DNA of 64,000 nt from Pseudoalteromonas sp. XMcav2-N (GTDB lineage: Bacteria; Pseudomonadota; Gammaproteobacteria; Enterobacterales; Alteromonadaceae). Below are positions 19,917 to 30,111 of the stretch, piece by piece; the stretch's first letter is position 1; each line of letters opens with the position of its first letter. The DNA lies in assembly GCF_024124545.1 (NCBI RefSeq), contig NZ_JAMXSF010000003.1:62001-126000 (forward strand). Direction: 5' to 3'. A model generated the notes under the pieces. The model saw only the letters and a program-made list of their open reading frames with translations, ran no database searches and was not told the origin of the DNA. A program made the position numbers and the translations under genes.

Positions 19917-21260
19917 TCTGGGATTTGATTTTGCGCCAGACGTGCGGCCTTTGGCGGCGCGAATGCGCCCAACGGACCTGAATGGTTATATTGGTCAAAG
20001 CCACATTCTTGCGCCTGACAGCCCGCTGCGCAGAGCGATTTCTCAGGGGCGGTGTCACAGCCTGATCTTATGGGGACCACCCGGTGTGGGCAAAACCACG
20101 CTCGCTGAAATCATCGCCCACCACGCCAAGGCACAACTATGTAAGTTATCTGCGGTGACTGCCGGCGTGAAAGAAATTCGTGAGCAAGTCCTTGAAGCTA
20201 AAAACCGCCTGGCTCAGGGCGGGATGCGCACGATACTCTTTGTCGACGAGGTGCATCGCTTCAACAAGTCGCAACAAGATGCATTCTTGCCGCACATTGA
20301 AGACGGTACCTTTATCTTTATCGGTGCGACCACAGAGAATCCATCATTCGCACTGAATAATGCGATTTTATCACGGGCTAGAGTTTATACCCTTAAACCA
20401 TTGAGCCTGGATGAGCTTGGCGTGGTATTACGCCAAGCACTGTCTCAGGATAAAGAGCTCAGCCGCCAGCAAATCACCCTGGAGGATACGGTGATAGACG
20501 CATTGTCACACGCCGCAGACGGTGACGCCAGAAAAGCATTAAACCTGCTCGAACAGGCCACTGATCTGGGTGCCAATGGTGAGAGGCAAATAGTGATTGA
20601 TGAAGCTGTGCTAAGGCAGGTTTTGCCCTCGCACCTGGCAAAATACGACAAGGGCGGCGACATCTATTATGACTTGATCTCTGCGTTTCATAAATCAGTG
20701 CGCGGTAGTGATCCGGATGCTGCGCTTTATTGGTATTGTCGGATTCTGGCTGGAGGAGGAGATCCTTTGTACGTTGCAAGGAGATTGCTGGCTATTGCCA
20801 CTGAAGATATTGGCAATGCCGACCCTCGTGCCATGCAGGTGGCGCTCAACGCCTGGGATATTTATCACAGAGTGGGGCCCAGCGAAGGCGAGCGAGCCAT
20901 TGCGCAGGCAACGATTTATCTGGCCAGTGCTGCAAAAAGCAATGCAGTTTATATGGCATTTAATCAGGCGCAACAAGATGCAGCGAGTGACCCGGATTAC
21001 CCTGTACCTGAGCATTTACGTAATGCACCCACCAAGCTTATGAAGGAGCTTGGCTATGGAGAAGAGTATCGCTATGCGCACAACGAACCCGGTGCATTTG
21101 CTGCGGGTGAATGCTATTTCCCCAGGGAGATTCAGCAACGTCGATACTATGACCCAAGTGACAGAGGGCTTGAGAAACAAATTTCGGAAAAACTCCGTTT
21201 TTTGCGTGCCCAAAACCAGCAAAGTCCACAGCAGCGCTATAAAGATGAAGATAACCTCTG

Positions 21261-21261
<1 letters not shown>
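19909..21261 (+). CDS. rarA: Replication-associated recombination protein A
   Basis: A 450-residue AAA+ ATPase of the RarA/MgsA/WRNIP1 family, related to clamp loaders, acting at stalled forks. Walker A is [14 protein letters not shown] near residue 55 and Walker B is [19 protein letters not shown] near 110; GATTENPSF is sensor 1. The tetramerisation domain is complete. The start is a GTG inside the end of lolA. The stop overlaps the crcB start by one base. Confidence 0.95.
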
Positions 21262-22948
<1,687 letters not shown>

Positions 22949-22970
22949 AGTGCTTAACGCATTGATCTAG

Positions 22971-22994
22971 GGCCGCATTCCTGTGGCCTTTTTT
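22971..22994 (+). terminator. Terminator of serS operon
   Basis: Stem GGCCGC / GTGGCC (one G-T pair) with loop ATTCCT, followed by six T, 23 bases after the serS stop codon. Confidence 0.88.
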
Positions 22995-23464
22995 ATTACA
23001 AATTAATGAATGTTTTTTTACGCTTAAATATTAATAAATAAGTCTAAAAAAAGAGTAAAAAAGATAAAATAGCTAAAGAAGTAGAGTTTGTTGTATTTAT
23101 ATCTCTTTTCTTCCAATTTCATTATCCTCACTCATCGTCAGCCTGTTGCATGTCAAAACGATATATGATTTATTGTTTTTGAAGGTTTGGCCAATCCTGA
23201 ATTATTCGACGTGTGTCTGGCAAAAAAGTGCATTCGCAGTCGGCCGTTGTTTAACCATATGCAATAGTAAAAATGTTAGTAGTTAAGTGAAATTCGAGCT
23301 ATCGGCTGCCAGGCAGCCTGCGGCGAAGCACTGAATCAAATTGTACAGAGGACATTGTCGTGTTTCGTACGGATTGATATTTACGAATTTATTAACTATT
23401 TATTAAATGTGGATGTCGTAACGACGAAAGCAACTTGAAAAATATGAAGGTGAGGAATTTACCT
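22995..23464 (+). other. 470-base AT-rich non-coding region before rmf
   Basis: No convincing gene is seen. It must contain the rmf promoter and leader. Two compact inverted repeats stand out: GGCTGCC-A-GGCAGCC at 23304-23318 and GTCGT-A-ACGAC at 23415-23425, the latter 40 bases before the rmf start codon and therefore probably in the mRNA leader. A separate small RNA cannot be excluded. Confidence 0.5.
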
Positions 23465-23635
23465 ATGAAGAGACAGAAAAGAGACCGTTTAGAAAGAGCA
23501 CATGCCCAGGGATTCAAAGCAGGTTTAGCGGGCCGGTCCAAAGATTTATGTCCATATCAGCAAGTAGAGCACAGATCAGAATGGTTGGGGGGATGGCGAG
23601 AGGCCATAGATAACCGCAACATGTACAAAACCTAA
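23465..23635 (+). CDS. rmf: Ribosome modulation factor Rmf
   Basis: A 56-residue basic protein that dimerises 70S ribosomes into inactive 100S particles in stationary phase. The start MKRQKRDRLERAHAQGFKAG, the AGRSKDLCPYQ core and the RSEWLGGWREAI end match E. coli RMF almost residue for residue. The ATG at 23465 follows GAGG at nine bases; an upstream in-frame TTG is rejected. It is convergent with fabA, as in E. coli. Confidence 0.96.
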   Translation: MKRQKRDRLERAHAQGFKAGLAGRSKDLCPYQQVEHRSEWLGGWREAIDNRNMYKT

Positions 23636-23669
23636 ATTCCTATAAATATCTAATGACTAAGCAATGTCG

Positions 23670-23697
23670 AAAGCCCCTATTAAGGGGCTTTGTTTTT
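23670..23697 (+). terminator. Terminator between rmf and fabA
   Basis: A 9-bp perfect stem AAAGCCCCT / AGGGGCTTT with loop ATTA, followed by GTTTTT on the plus strand. It serves rmf and may also stop the convergent fabA transcript. Confidence 0.88.
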
Positions 23698-23713
23698 ATA
23701 GGCGCTTAGGTAC

Positions 23714-24229
23714 TTAGAAGGCGCTAGTGTCCTGGAATAAGCCAACTTTTAAGTCTTTTGCTTCGTAAATCACACGACCATCAACTTCTACTGTGCCATC
23801 CGCCAGACCCATAAACAGCTTGCGCTTAATCACACGTTTCATGTCTACACGGTAAGTTACTTTTTTAGCAGTTGGCAGGATCTGGCCTGTAAATTTAACT
23901 TCACCCACACCGAGTGCTCGACCAAGACCCGGGCCGCCTGACCAACCCAGGAAAAAACCGACGATTTGCCACATTGCATCCAGGCCCAGACAGCCTGGCA
24001 TGACCGGGTCACCACGGAAGTGACAGTCGAAAAACCACAGATCAGGGTTAATATCTAGCTCAGCAACGATTTGACCCTTACCGAATTCACCACCATCTTC
24101 ATTAATCTCGATGATTCGATCCATCATGAGCATGTTATCGATTGGCAGGCGACAGTTGTTCTCGCCAAACATTTTTCCTTCAGCGCAGAGGATCAGTTCT
24201 TCTTTTGTATAGCTATTTTTTGGTTCCAT
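23714..24229 (-). CDS. fabA: 3-hydroxydecanoyl-ACP dehydratase/isomerase FabA
   Basis: A 171-residue hot-dog-fold enzyme that dehydrates 3-hydroxydecanoyl-ACP and isomerises trans-2- to cis-3-decenoyl-ACP, the branch point to unsaturated fatty acids. The catalytic H70 (in [12 protein letters not shown]) and D84 (LGLDAMWQ) are at the same positions as in E. coli, and the C-terminus [13 protein letters not shown] is conserved. I use the ATG at 24229 rather than the upstream TTG. A FabR-like operator lies in its promoter. Confidence 0.97.
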   Translation of the reverse strand: MEPKNSYTKEELILCAEGKMFGENNCRLPIDNMLMMDRIIEINEDGGEFGKGQIVAELDINPDLWFFDCHFRGDPVMPGCLGLDAMWQIVGFFLGWSGGPGLGRALGVGEVKFTGQILPTAKKVTYRVDMKRVIKRKLFMGLADGTVEVDGRVIYEAKDLKVGLFQDTSAF

Positions 24230-24259
24230 AATCTTCAATCTTAGTCTTAAATTGCCGCT

Positions 24260-24288
24260 ACTTTAGCTTACACTTGTACGCCAAACAA
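24260..24288 (-). promoter_or_regulatory. fabA promoter with FabR-like operator
   Basis: On the minus strand TTGTTT and TAAAGT are separated by exactly 17 bases. The spacer holds the imperfect palindrome GGCGTACA-AG-TGTAAGCT (24265-24282, 6 of 8 half-site positions paired), which resembles the FabR operator (AGCGTACA-type half sites) known upstream of fabA/fabB in enterobacteria. The fabA ATG follows about 30 bases downstream. FabR itself is not in the window. Confidence 0.5.
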
Positions 24289-24569
24289 CTCTGAACAGTT
24301 AAAAATTGCCTGCTTCGTGAGCGTTTTAACGAATTAGTACATCTTTATATGCAGTCCAATCATATTTGAGCGTTTCTCAGGGGCGTTAAGTGAAACGCTG
24401 TTCTGAGGAATCATGACAGCAACCGCAATAGGATGCTCCAGGGCGAATGAAAATTATTCAAAGTATCTTTCAGAATCGATAAATTCTTTATTTATCGACC
24501 TTTCAAGGCGATTTTTACTTTAAAAATCTCTATAATTGCCCCAGTCGTTTTTAATAGTAACGGAAGTTT
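24289..24569. other. Non-coding gap between fabA and the pterin-synthase-like gene
   Basis: No gene is seen. An 8-bp inverted repeat AGCGTTTC (24369-24376) / GAAACGCT (24392-24399) lies mid-way. A TATAAT hexamer at 24531-24536 is the likely -10 of the downstream plus-strand operon; no clear -35 matches it. Confidence 0.4.
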
Positions 24570-25424
24570 ATGATCCTTTTTATAGATGCCTTGACGGTAA
24601 TTGATTTTTCTTACTTGTGTGGTAAACGTGGCGCAGTAGGTGAGAGCTGGATTGTTGATATGACATTACATGGCCAGTTGAATGAAGAATCTATGGTACT
24701 GGACTTTGCCAAAGTAAAGAAACAGATCAAAGCCATTATCGATGACACAATTGATCATAAACTGGCTATTCCTAGTCAGTTGCAATGCAACTTTTCACAG
24801 CAAGATGGCCGGGTATGTTTTGATGGCAAGTTTGGTGGTCATCACCTTGCAATGAGTGCACCTGAAGAAGCGGTTTGCATCGTCGAAGGAGATGTTATCA
24901 ACGAGGAAAATGTGATTGCATTTTTAAAGCAGCAAATTTTGCCAAATATGCCTGATAACGTGAAGGACGTTGAGATTGAGCTTCGCCCGGAGCCCAGTCG
25001 CAGCTTTTACTATCATTACAGTCATGGCCTGAAGAAACATGACGGAAATTGCCAGCGCATTATCCATGGGCACCGTTCGGACCTTGGCATTTATTTAGAC
25101 GATATCAGCATGCCTCGTTTACAAAAAGAATGGGCAGAGCGCTGGTGCGACATCTACCTGGGTAGCGAAGAGGACTTGATCGATGCAGGTGCGTTGCAAT
25201 ATATCAAAGCAAACGATAATGACTATGCCTTTGCCTATACAGCTTCTCAGGGCTATTTCGAACTGGCTATCAGTAATGCTCGTTGTGACTTGATCCCCTG
25301 TGATAGTACTGTTGAGTGTATCGCTGAGTACCTTGCGGTTGAGATCAAAGCACAATATCCGGATCGTAAAGTGAAAGTGAAGGCATTTGAAGGAGTGGGA
25401 AAAGGAGCAATTGCTTATGCCTGA
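24570..25424 (+). CDS. Two-half 6-pyruvoyl-tetrahydropterin synthase-like protein
   Basis: A 284-residue COG0720-type protein that looks like two PTPS/QueD domains in tandem. The N-terminal half has the fold pattern WIVDMTLHGQLNEESMVLDF and DDTIDHKL but lacks the zinc histidines. The C-terminal half has the metal set H152, H166 and H168 with C161 (SHGLKKHDGNCQRIIHGH), the place of the catalytic cysteine. QueD-type enzymes make carboxytetrahydropterin for queuosine, but single-domain QueD is about 120 residues, so the substrate here is uncertain. The next gene starts eight bases inside its end, suggesting translational coupling. Confidence 0.75.
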   Translation: MILFIDALTVIDFSYLCGKRGAVGESWIVDMTLHGQLNEESMVLDFAKVKKQIKAIIDDTIDHKLAIPSQLQCNFSQQDGRVCFDGKFGGHHLAMSAPEEAVCIVEGDVINEENVIAFLKQQILPNMPDNVKDVEIELRPEPSRSFYYHYSHGLKKHDGNCQRIIHGHRSDLGIYLDDISMPRLQKEWAERWCDIYLGSEEDLIDAGALQYIKANDNDYAFAYTASQGYFELAISNARCDLIPCDSTVECIAEYLAVEIKAQYPDRKVKVKAFEGVGKGAIAYA

Positions 25425-26265
25425 TTGGCTGAGTGCAGCAAAAAAAGTAGGCATCATGTTGGCTGGTTTGTTTGTTGGCATGGGCTCGAGCAATGCCATT
25501 GAGCTTAAAGGCTCTTTGACCCAGGGTGGCATGGTGATTGGTAAGTTGGATGGTGTGCAATCAGCGCGGCTTAACGACAAAAACTTGGCTATCTCCCCTG
25601 ACGGAAAGTTTGTATTTGGGTTCGGCCGGGACGCAGACGTGGAGCACACCCTAAGCTGGGTTGATAAAGAAGGCAAAACACACACTAAGTCATTACTGAT
25701 CACGTCCAGAGAGTACGATATTGACCGCATCACAGGCGTAGAGAAAAAGTATGTGTCGCCACCAAAAGAAGTGCTGGCACGGATCCGCAAAGAGGGCGCA
25801 CAGGTAAGCGCTGCCAGAAGTAAACCCAGTACACTACCGTACTTTGATGACCCTGTATACCGACCTGCTAAGGGCAGAATATCGGGCGTTTATGGTAGCC
25901 AGCGCTATTTTAACGGCAAGCCAAGAAGACCTCATTTTGGATTGGATATTGCCAATAAAACCGGTACGCCGGTATTGGCGCCTGTATCAGGCAAAGTTGT
26001 TTTTGCTAATCCAGATCTCTATTACAGTGGCGGTACCCTGATACTGGATCACGGATACGGTATTACCTCTACCTATATTCATCTGAACAAGTTACATGTA
26101 GAAGAAGGGCAGCTGGTAGAACTTGGCGACCACATTGCCGATATAGGTGCAACCGGAAGGGTAACCGGACCACATTTGGACTGGCGTTTTAATTGGTTTA
26201 ATGAGCGCTTAGATCCTGAACTTCTAATGATTGATAAACTAGCAACGAAAAGCAGTAAAGAATGA
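25417..26265 (+). CDS. Periplasmic M23-family peptidase
   Basis: A 282-residue exported protein. The ATG at 25417 follows AAAGGAG and begins a signal peptide ending SSNA; a longer frame exists but is less likely. A beta-rich N-terminal region (30-140) precedes the LytM/M23 domain with HFGLDIA (zinc H and D), STYIHL and GPHLDWRFNW. In classical M23 enzymes the last motif is HxH; here it is H-L-D, so a metal ligand is replaced by aspartate, as I recall in one peptidase-M23 subgroup. Role in peptidoglycan cleavage is likely but not certain. Confidence 0.85.
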   Translation: MPDWLSAAKKVGIMLAGLFVGMGSSNAIELKGSLTQGGMVIGKLDGVQSARLNDKNLAISPDGKFVFGFGRDADVEHTLSWVDKEGKTHTKSLLITSREYDIDRITGVEKKYVSPPKEVLARIRKEGAQVSAARSKPSTLPYFDDPVYRPAKGRISGVYGSQRYFNGKPRRPHFGLDIANKTGTPVLAPVSGKVVFANPDLYYSGGTLILDHGYGITSTYIHLNKLHVEEGQLVELGDHIADIGATGRVTGPHLDWRFNWFNERLDPELLMIDKLATKSSKE

Positions 26266-26693
26266 CACAAACAGATAAAGACGCAGTAATAGCTCAACGA
26301 ATTAAAGACTCGCAAACCTCTGTAACTAAGACGGTATTTCCTGGTCGTACTAACCACCACAATACTTTGTTTGGTGGTGACGCATTAGCCTGGATGGATG
26401 AGGTGGCCTTTATTGCTGCAACACGTTTTTGCCGTAAGCCCTTGGTGACCATTTCATCCGACCGGGTGGATTTTAAAGAAGCCATTCCCGCTGGCACATT
26501 CGCTGAACTTGTGGCAAAAGTCGCCCATGTTGGTAATACCAGCTTGAAAGTAGAAGTTCACATATATCTTGAAACTATGCATAAAGACGACAAGCATCTG
26601 GCTATCTCTGGCAGCTTTACATTTGTAGCCGTTGATGACAACCACAGACCAACGCCAGTAGTTTGCGATCAAATGTTGAATGGCTTTAGCTAA
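26262..26693 (+). CDS. Acyl-CoA thioesterase (YciA-like hot-dog)
   Basis: A 143-residue hot-dog thioesterase that hydrolyses acyl-CoA. The family core NHHNTLFGGDALAWMDEVAFIAA contains the catalytic aspartate, followed by SSDRVDFKEAIPAGTF and a beta sheet ending FTFVAVDD. It overlaps the peptidase gene by four bases (ATGA), making a three-gene operon with the pterin-synthase-like gene. Confidence 0.9.
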   Translation: MTQTDKDAVIAQRIKDSQTSVTKTVFPGRTNHHNTLFGGDALAWMDEVAFIAATRFCRKPLVTISSDRVDFKEAIPAGTFAELVAKVAHVGNTSLKVEVHIYLETMHKDDKHLAISGSFTFVAVDDNHRPTPVVCDQMLNGFS

Positions 26694-26725
26694 TAAAAAA
26701 AGTATGTAATCAGCATCAATTCAAT

Positions 26726-26748
26726 AAAGAAGTCTTTTAGACTTCTTT
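26726..26748 (+). terminator. Hairpin after the thioesterase gene
   Basis: A 9-bp perfect stem AAAGAAGTC / GACTTCTTT with loop TTTTA, 33 bases after the stop codon. No clean T-run follows, so termination is only probable. Confidence 0.45.
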
Positions 26749-26943
26749 AACTGGTAAGGAACACATCATACATAAATCTATCATTAATAAACGTAGCAAT
26801 AGCTAAAAATAATCCCGATTAATCGACAAACTGGATTTTAAACGCAAACTAGTTTGCGTAATATCAATATGGCAATTTGTCGGGTATCGTTAGCTGAGCA
26901 AGAGGCTCGACAAGCAGGATAGAGTTTTACCTGGAAGGGAATA

Positions 26944-27456
26944 ATGGATTACTACATTTTACCGCATTTACATCTAACTCCTCTAAACATAAAACAAGCG
27001 AATGTGCTACTGGAAGCCGTGGATATAAGCAGACAGAGCCTGGAGATTTATTTACCTTGGGCACAGACTGTTACAGATCTGGACAGCGCCAAAAAATACA
27101 TCACAGAGCGTCTGGAAATGTCCGGTAGTCGCTATTTTTCGATCATGTATCATCATCAGTTCATCGGCATTATCGCGGTTAAGTCGGTAGAAGCCCCAAA
27201 TACCTGCGAGATAGGGTACTGGCTGTGTGAAAAGGCACGAGGTAATGCAATAATAGACCAAATTCTCCGTGTCATGATACCCAGCCTAAAAGAGGAGTTA
27301 GAAATACGGTGTATTGAGTTTCATTGTCTGGATTTCAATGTCGCCAGTATCAAAATCGCTCAGCGGGTAGGGGCTAAACTGACACGAAACTATTCCATCG
27401 CAATGCAAGATAAACTATCAAAAACTATGTGTGTATATACCGCTGAGTTGTCATAA
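26944..27456 (+). CDS. GNAT family N-acetyltransferase (RimL-like)
   Basis: A 170-residue acetyltransferase of the ribosomal-protein-serine type. LPWAQTVTDLDSAKKYI and the GYWLCEKARGNAI acetyl-CoA loop, then NVASIKIAQRVGAKL, match the RimL order. In the loop the usual Q/R-x-x-G-x-A reads RGNAI, so the pyrophosphate-binding site is slightly altered. GGGA precedes the ATG. It lies eight bases before the next gene. Confidence 0.8.
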   Translation: MDYYILPHLHLTPLNIKQANVLLEAVDISRQSLEIYLPWAQTVTDLDSAKKYITERLEMSGSRYFSIMYHHQFIGIIAVKSVEAPNTCEIGYWLCEKARGNAIIDQILRVMIPSLKEELEIRCIEFHCLDFNVASIKIAQRVGAKLTRNYSIAMQDKLSKTMCVYTAELS

Positions 27457-27464
27457 AGGGTTAT

Positions 27465-28376
27465 ATGAAAGAGTTACTTAACAAAGGCAAAGCAATGCTG
27501 TCTGACATGCCAGAAAAGGTGTCGGCAGACCTTGCGTCAGGCTTTCAGTTTGTAAAAGAAAAGGTGAATGGGCTGCCTATTTTTATGTCAGTGGAGAGGA
27601 CCTCAAGTAACAGCGCTATAAGGTATGATGAGAAGCACTATTTTGTTGTACCCTTTGCCCTTAGTGAACATGGTTTTGCTCTGCATACTCTGAGAAACCT
27701 GCCCGAAGGGGTGCCAGAAGTTAATGACCTGCCAAAAAGGCGTGTTTTTCACTTTCCAACCATTCACTCTGAAGCCATGCTGCGAAAATATATGGTGAAC
27801 TGTGCTGCTCAGCTTGCTATCGAACGAACCAGTGAGGACCCGAATTCACTTCACTCTCTGGCAGATCAGATTGATGCATTAGACCGCAAACTCACCTATG
27901 GCATGCTTTTGATTGGTGGTGTGGCTGCTCTATCGAACCCATTACTAGGCGCGGGGATCGCTGCCAAAGCGTTACTCCCGGGTGTTGCAGGTATAGTTTC
28001 TAAATTCACACTTAGGCCAGCTGCACAAAAGCTGACTGATCGTAAAGAAGTTGAGGCCATCAGGCAAGCTGAAGAAAACGTTCTGAGAGAATTCGGCGAC
28101 GCTAACACGGTTAAAGTTATCAACCCTATATTACAACAACTTGATCTGGCGTTACGCACTACACAGAGCCAGCACGACCCGTTGCTTGATTTTAATTTTA
28201 GCACCACTGAAATAAAGGAGCTTCACGGCGATAAATGGCAAGTACTAACGGAAATTGCTATGTATCATGTCTACAAAGATGTGTATCACGATCCGTTACT
28301 GTACAATCAAGCACAGCTCGGTCCTGAGGATATTCGTTGGTTTGATGTGCTCTTTAGTAACATCGAAAAAAGTTAA
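27465..28376 (+). CDS. Unknown protein with central hydrophobic hairpin
   Basis: A 303-residue protein with no signal peptide. A charged N-terminal part (1-135) is followed by a glycine- and alanine-rich hydrophobic stretch (about 142-170, with LLIGGVAALSNPLLGAGIAA) that could insert in the membrane as a hairpin, then a charged helical C-terminal part. I do not recognise the family. It follows the acetyltransferase gene closely and overlaps the next small secreted protein gene by 32 bases. Confidence 0.65.
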   Translation: MKELLNKGKAMLSDMPEKVSADLASGFQFVKEKVNGLPIFMSVERTSSNSAIRYDEKHYFVVPFALSEHGFALHTLRNLPEGVPEVNDLPKRRVFHFPTIHSEAMLRKYMVNCAAQLAIERTSEDPNSLHSLADQIDALDRKLTYGMLLIGGVAALSNPLLGAGIAAKALLPGVAGIVSKFTLRPAAQKLTDRKEVEAIRQAEENVLREFGDANTVKVINPILQQLDLALRTTQSQHDPLLDFNFSTTEIKELHGDKWQVLTEIAMYHVYKDVYHDPLLYNQAQLGPEDIRWFDVLFSNIEKS

Positions 28377-28713
28377 CCCATTACTTTCTTTGAGCTGCGC
28401 GCTTGCAGCTTCCAGTTTTGCAGCTAATACCAGTGCGAAATGGCATGACTCAAAAATTGACACAGTGTACCCACTCTCTAAAGGTGGTTTTATTATTGCT
28501 TTTGAAACTAATGCAGCAGATTGCTCTCAGACAGCAAATATTTCCAATAAATATCATTATGTTGAGGTAGACAAAAATGGTATGACTCAGGAAGGTGCGA
28601 ATAAAATATACTCTCTGGCCTTGTTGGCAGCAGCATCGGGCAAGAGCTTAACAGTTAACTTTGATACCGCCACCGACAAGTGTTATATCAACAGAGCGTA
28701 CGTGAAGTTTTAA
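28345..28713 (+). CDS. Small secreted protein of unknown function
   Basis: A 122-residue protein. The frame runs upstream into the preceding gene, but the ATG at 28345 gives an export signal (LLSLSCALAASSFA). The mature part of about 95 residues holds two cysteines (in AADCSQ and DKCYINR), probably a disulfide, and is beta-rich at both ends. No strong ribosome binding site is seen, so translation may be coupled to the upstream gene. Family not recognised. Confidence 0.6.
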   Translation: MCSLVTSKKVNPLLSLSCALAASSFAANTSAKWHDSKIDTVYPLSKGGFIIAFETNAADCSQTANISNKYHYVEVDKNGMTQEGANKIYSLALLAAASGKSLTVNFDTATDKCYINRAYVKF

Positions 28714-28737
28714 TTTAGGCTGCTTTGATGTATGAGC

Positions 28738-28770
28738 AAAAGCCGACCCTTGGGTCGACTTTTTCTTTTT
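28738..28770. terminator. Bidirectional terminator
   Basis: Stem AAAAGCCGACCC / GGGTCGACTTTT with loop TT and one mismatch, followed by TTCTTTTTT on the plus strand. It lies between convergent genes. Confidence 0.85.
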
Positions 28771-30107
28771 TATAGCACCATTGCCGCAATCCAGCCAAAG
28801 ATGAGCAAAGGGATGTTAAAGTGAATAAAAGTTGGGACTACTGAATCCCAGATATGGTCGTGCCGACCATCGGCGTTTAACCCGGATGTTGGTCCTAAGG
28901 TTGAATCAGATGCCGGTGAACCTGCGTCTCCCAACGCTCCTGCTGTTCCTACAAGGGCAACTGTTGCCATAGCAGAAAAGCCCACTTCCATTGACAGAGG
29001 CACAAACAAAGTGGCGATGATTGGTACCGTTGAGAAGGAGCTACCAATGCCCATAGTAATGAGTAAACCCACCAGTAAAATCATGGCAGCGGCCAATGGT
29101 TTATTCTCGCCAACAAAATCAGCACATGCACTTACCAGGCTGGCAACATGACCTGTTTCTTTCATTACAGACGCAAAACCTTGTGCAGAGATCATAATAA
29201 AGCCAATCATCGCCATCATAGCCACGCCTTTACTAAATACATCCGAACTCTGATCCCACTTAACAATACCGAACAGGCTGAACATCATAACGCCAACGAG
29301 GCCGCCCAAAATCATCGAGCCACTAACGTTCTGTGCTAGTAAAGAACAGATAATCGCCAGTGTGCCGGCAATGATAACCTTGCGTTTTTCCTGAGCATCA
29401 TGGGTCGTGATACCGGACTGGGACATGTCTGGCTTAACTTCATCATGTGTATATTGACGTTTTTTACGGTAACTGATGAACACTGCAACGATCAGACCAA
29501 TAAGCATCCCTAATGCCGGTATCACCATGGCATAAGGGACTTGTGTATTGACTATTTCAAGGCCGTTATCAACCAGGTTTTTATGCAGGATTGAGTAAAG
29601 GTAGATACCGCCAAATCCGTAAGGCAATACCATATAGGATGTTGCCAGACCAAAAGTCAGGATACAGGCAATGGCCCGGCGGTCGATATTCAGTTGATTA
29701 AATATCACTAACAGTGGCGGTATAAGAATTGGTATGAAAGCGATATGAACCGGAATAAGGTTTTGTGATGCAACAGAGCAGCCCAGAATAATAACCATAA
29801 TCAGCATACTTAACAACTGACTGGAACTTTGCTGATTGCCGTGGACCAGTGACAGCAGCTTGTCGGCCAGGATCTGGGTTAACCCAGATTTAGAAATGGC
29901 AACAGCAAACGCACCTAACATGGCATAGCTCAGCGCAATTTCTGCGCCACCGGAGAGGCCGGAATTAAAGGCATTGAGTGTATCGGATAGCCCAAGGCCG
30001 GCACTTAGCCCGGCAACCATAGCACTGATCGTCATTGCAACAATCACGTTTACTCTAAATAGTGTCAGGCCGAGCATCAGCAAAACACCAATAATGACAG
30101 CATTCAT
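28770..30107 (-). CDS. Na+/H+ antiporter / YuiF-type transporter, NhaC family
   Basis: A 445-residue inner-membrane transporter with about 11 hydrophobic segments. The N-terminal part matches the Na_H_antiport_2-type start; later motifs are [32 protein letters not shown] and the C-terminal [17 protein letters not shown], which contains the conserved aspartate and serines. This group is annotated either as Na+/H+ antiporter or as a predicted histidine transporter, so the substrate is open. Four bases after the transglutaminase gene on the same strand. Confidence 0.85.
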   Translation of the reverse strand: MNAVIIGVLLMLGLTLFRVNVIVAMTISAMVAGLSAGLGLSDTLNAFNSGLSGGAEIALSYAMLGAFAVAISKSGLTQILADKLLSLVHGNQQSSSQLLSMLIMVIILGCSVASQNLIPVHIAFIPILIPPLLVIFNQLNIDRRAIACILTFGLATSYMVLPYGFGGIYLYSILHKNLVDNGLEIVNTQVPYAMVIPALGMLIGLIVAVFISYRKKRQYTHDEVKPDMSQSGITTHDAQEKRKVIIAGTLAIICSLLAQNVSGSMILGGLVGVMMFSLFGIVKWDQSSDVFSKGVAMMAMIGFIMISAQGFASVMKETGHVASLVSACADFVGENKPLAAAMILLVGLLITMGIGSSFSTVPIIATLFVPLSMEVGFSAMATVALVGTAGALGDAGSPASDSTLGPTSGLNADGRHDHIWDSVVPTFIHFNIPLLIFGWIAAMVL

Positions 30108-30111
30108 AATG

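Noticed and set aside
20695..21229. Antisense frames in rarA
   Set aside because: Opposite a clear rarA gene with no independent signals.
25119..25790. 223-residue minus-strand frame across two genes
   Set aside because: It runs opposite the pterin-synthase-like and peptidase genes and has no ribosome binding site or recognisable motif.
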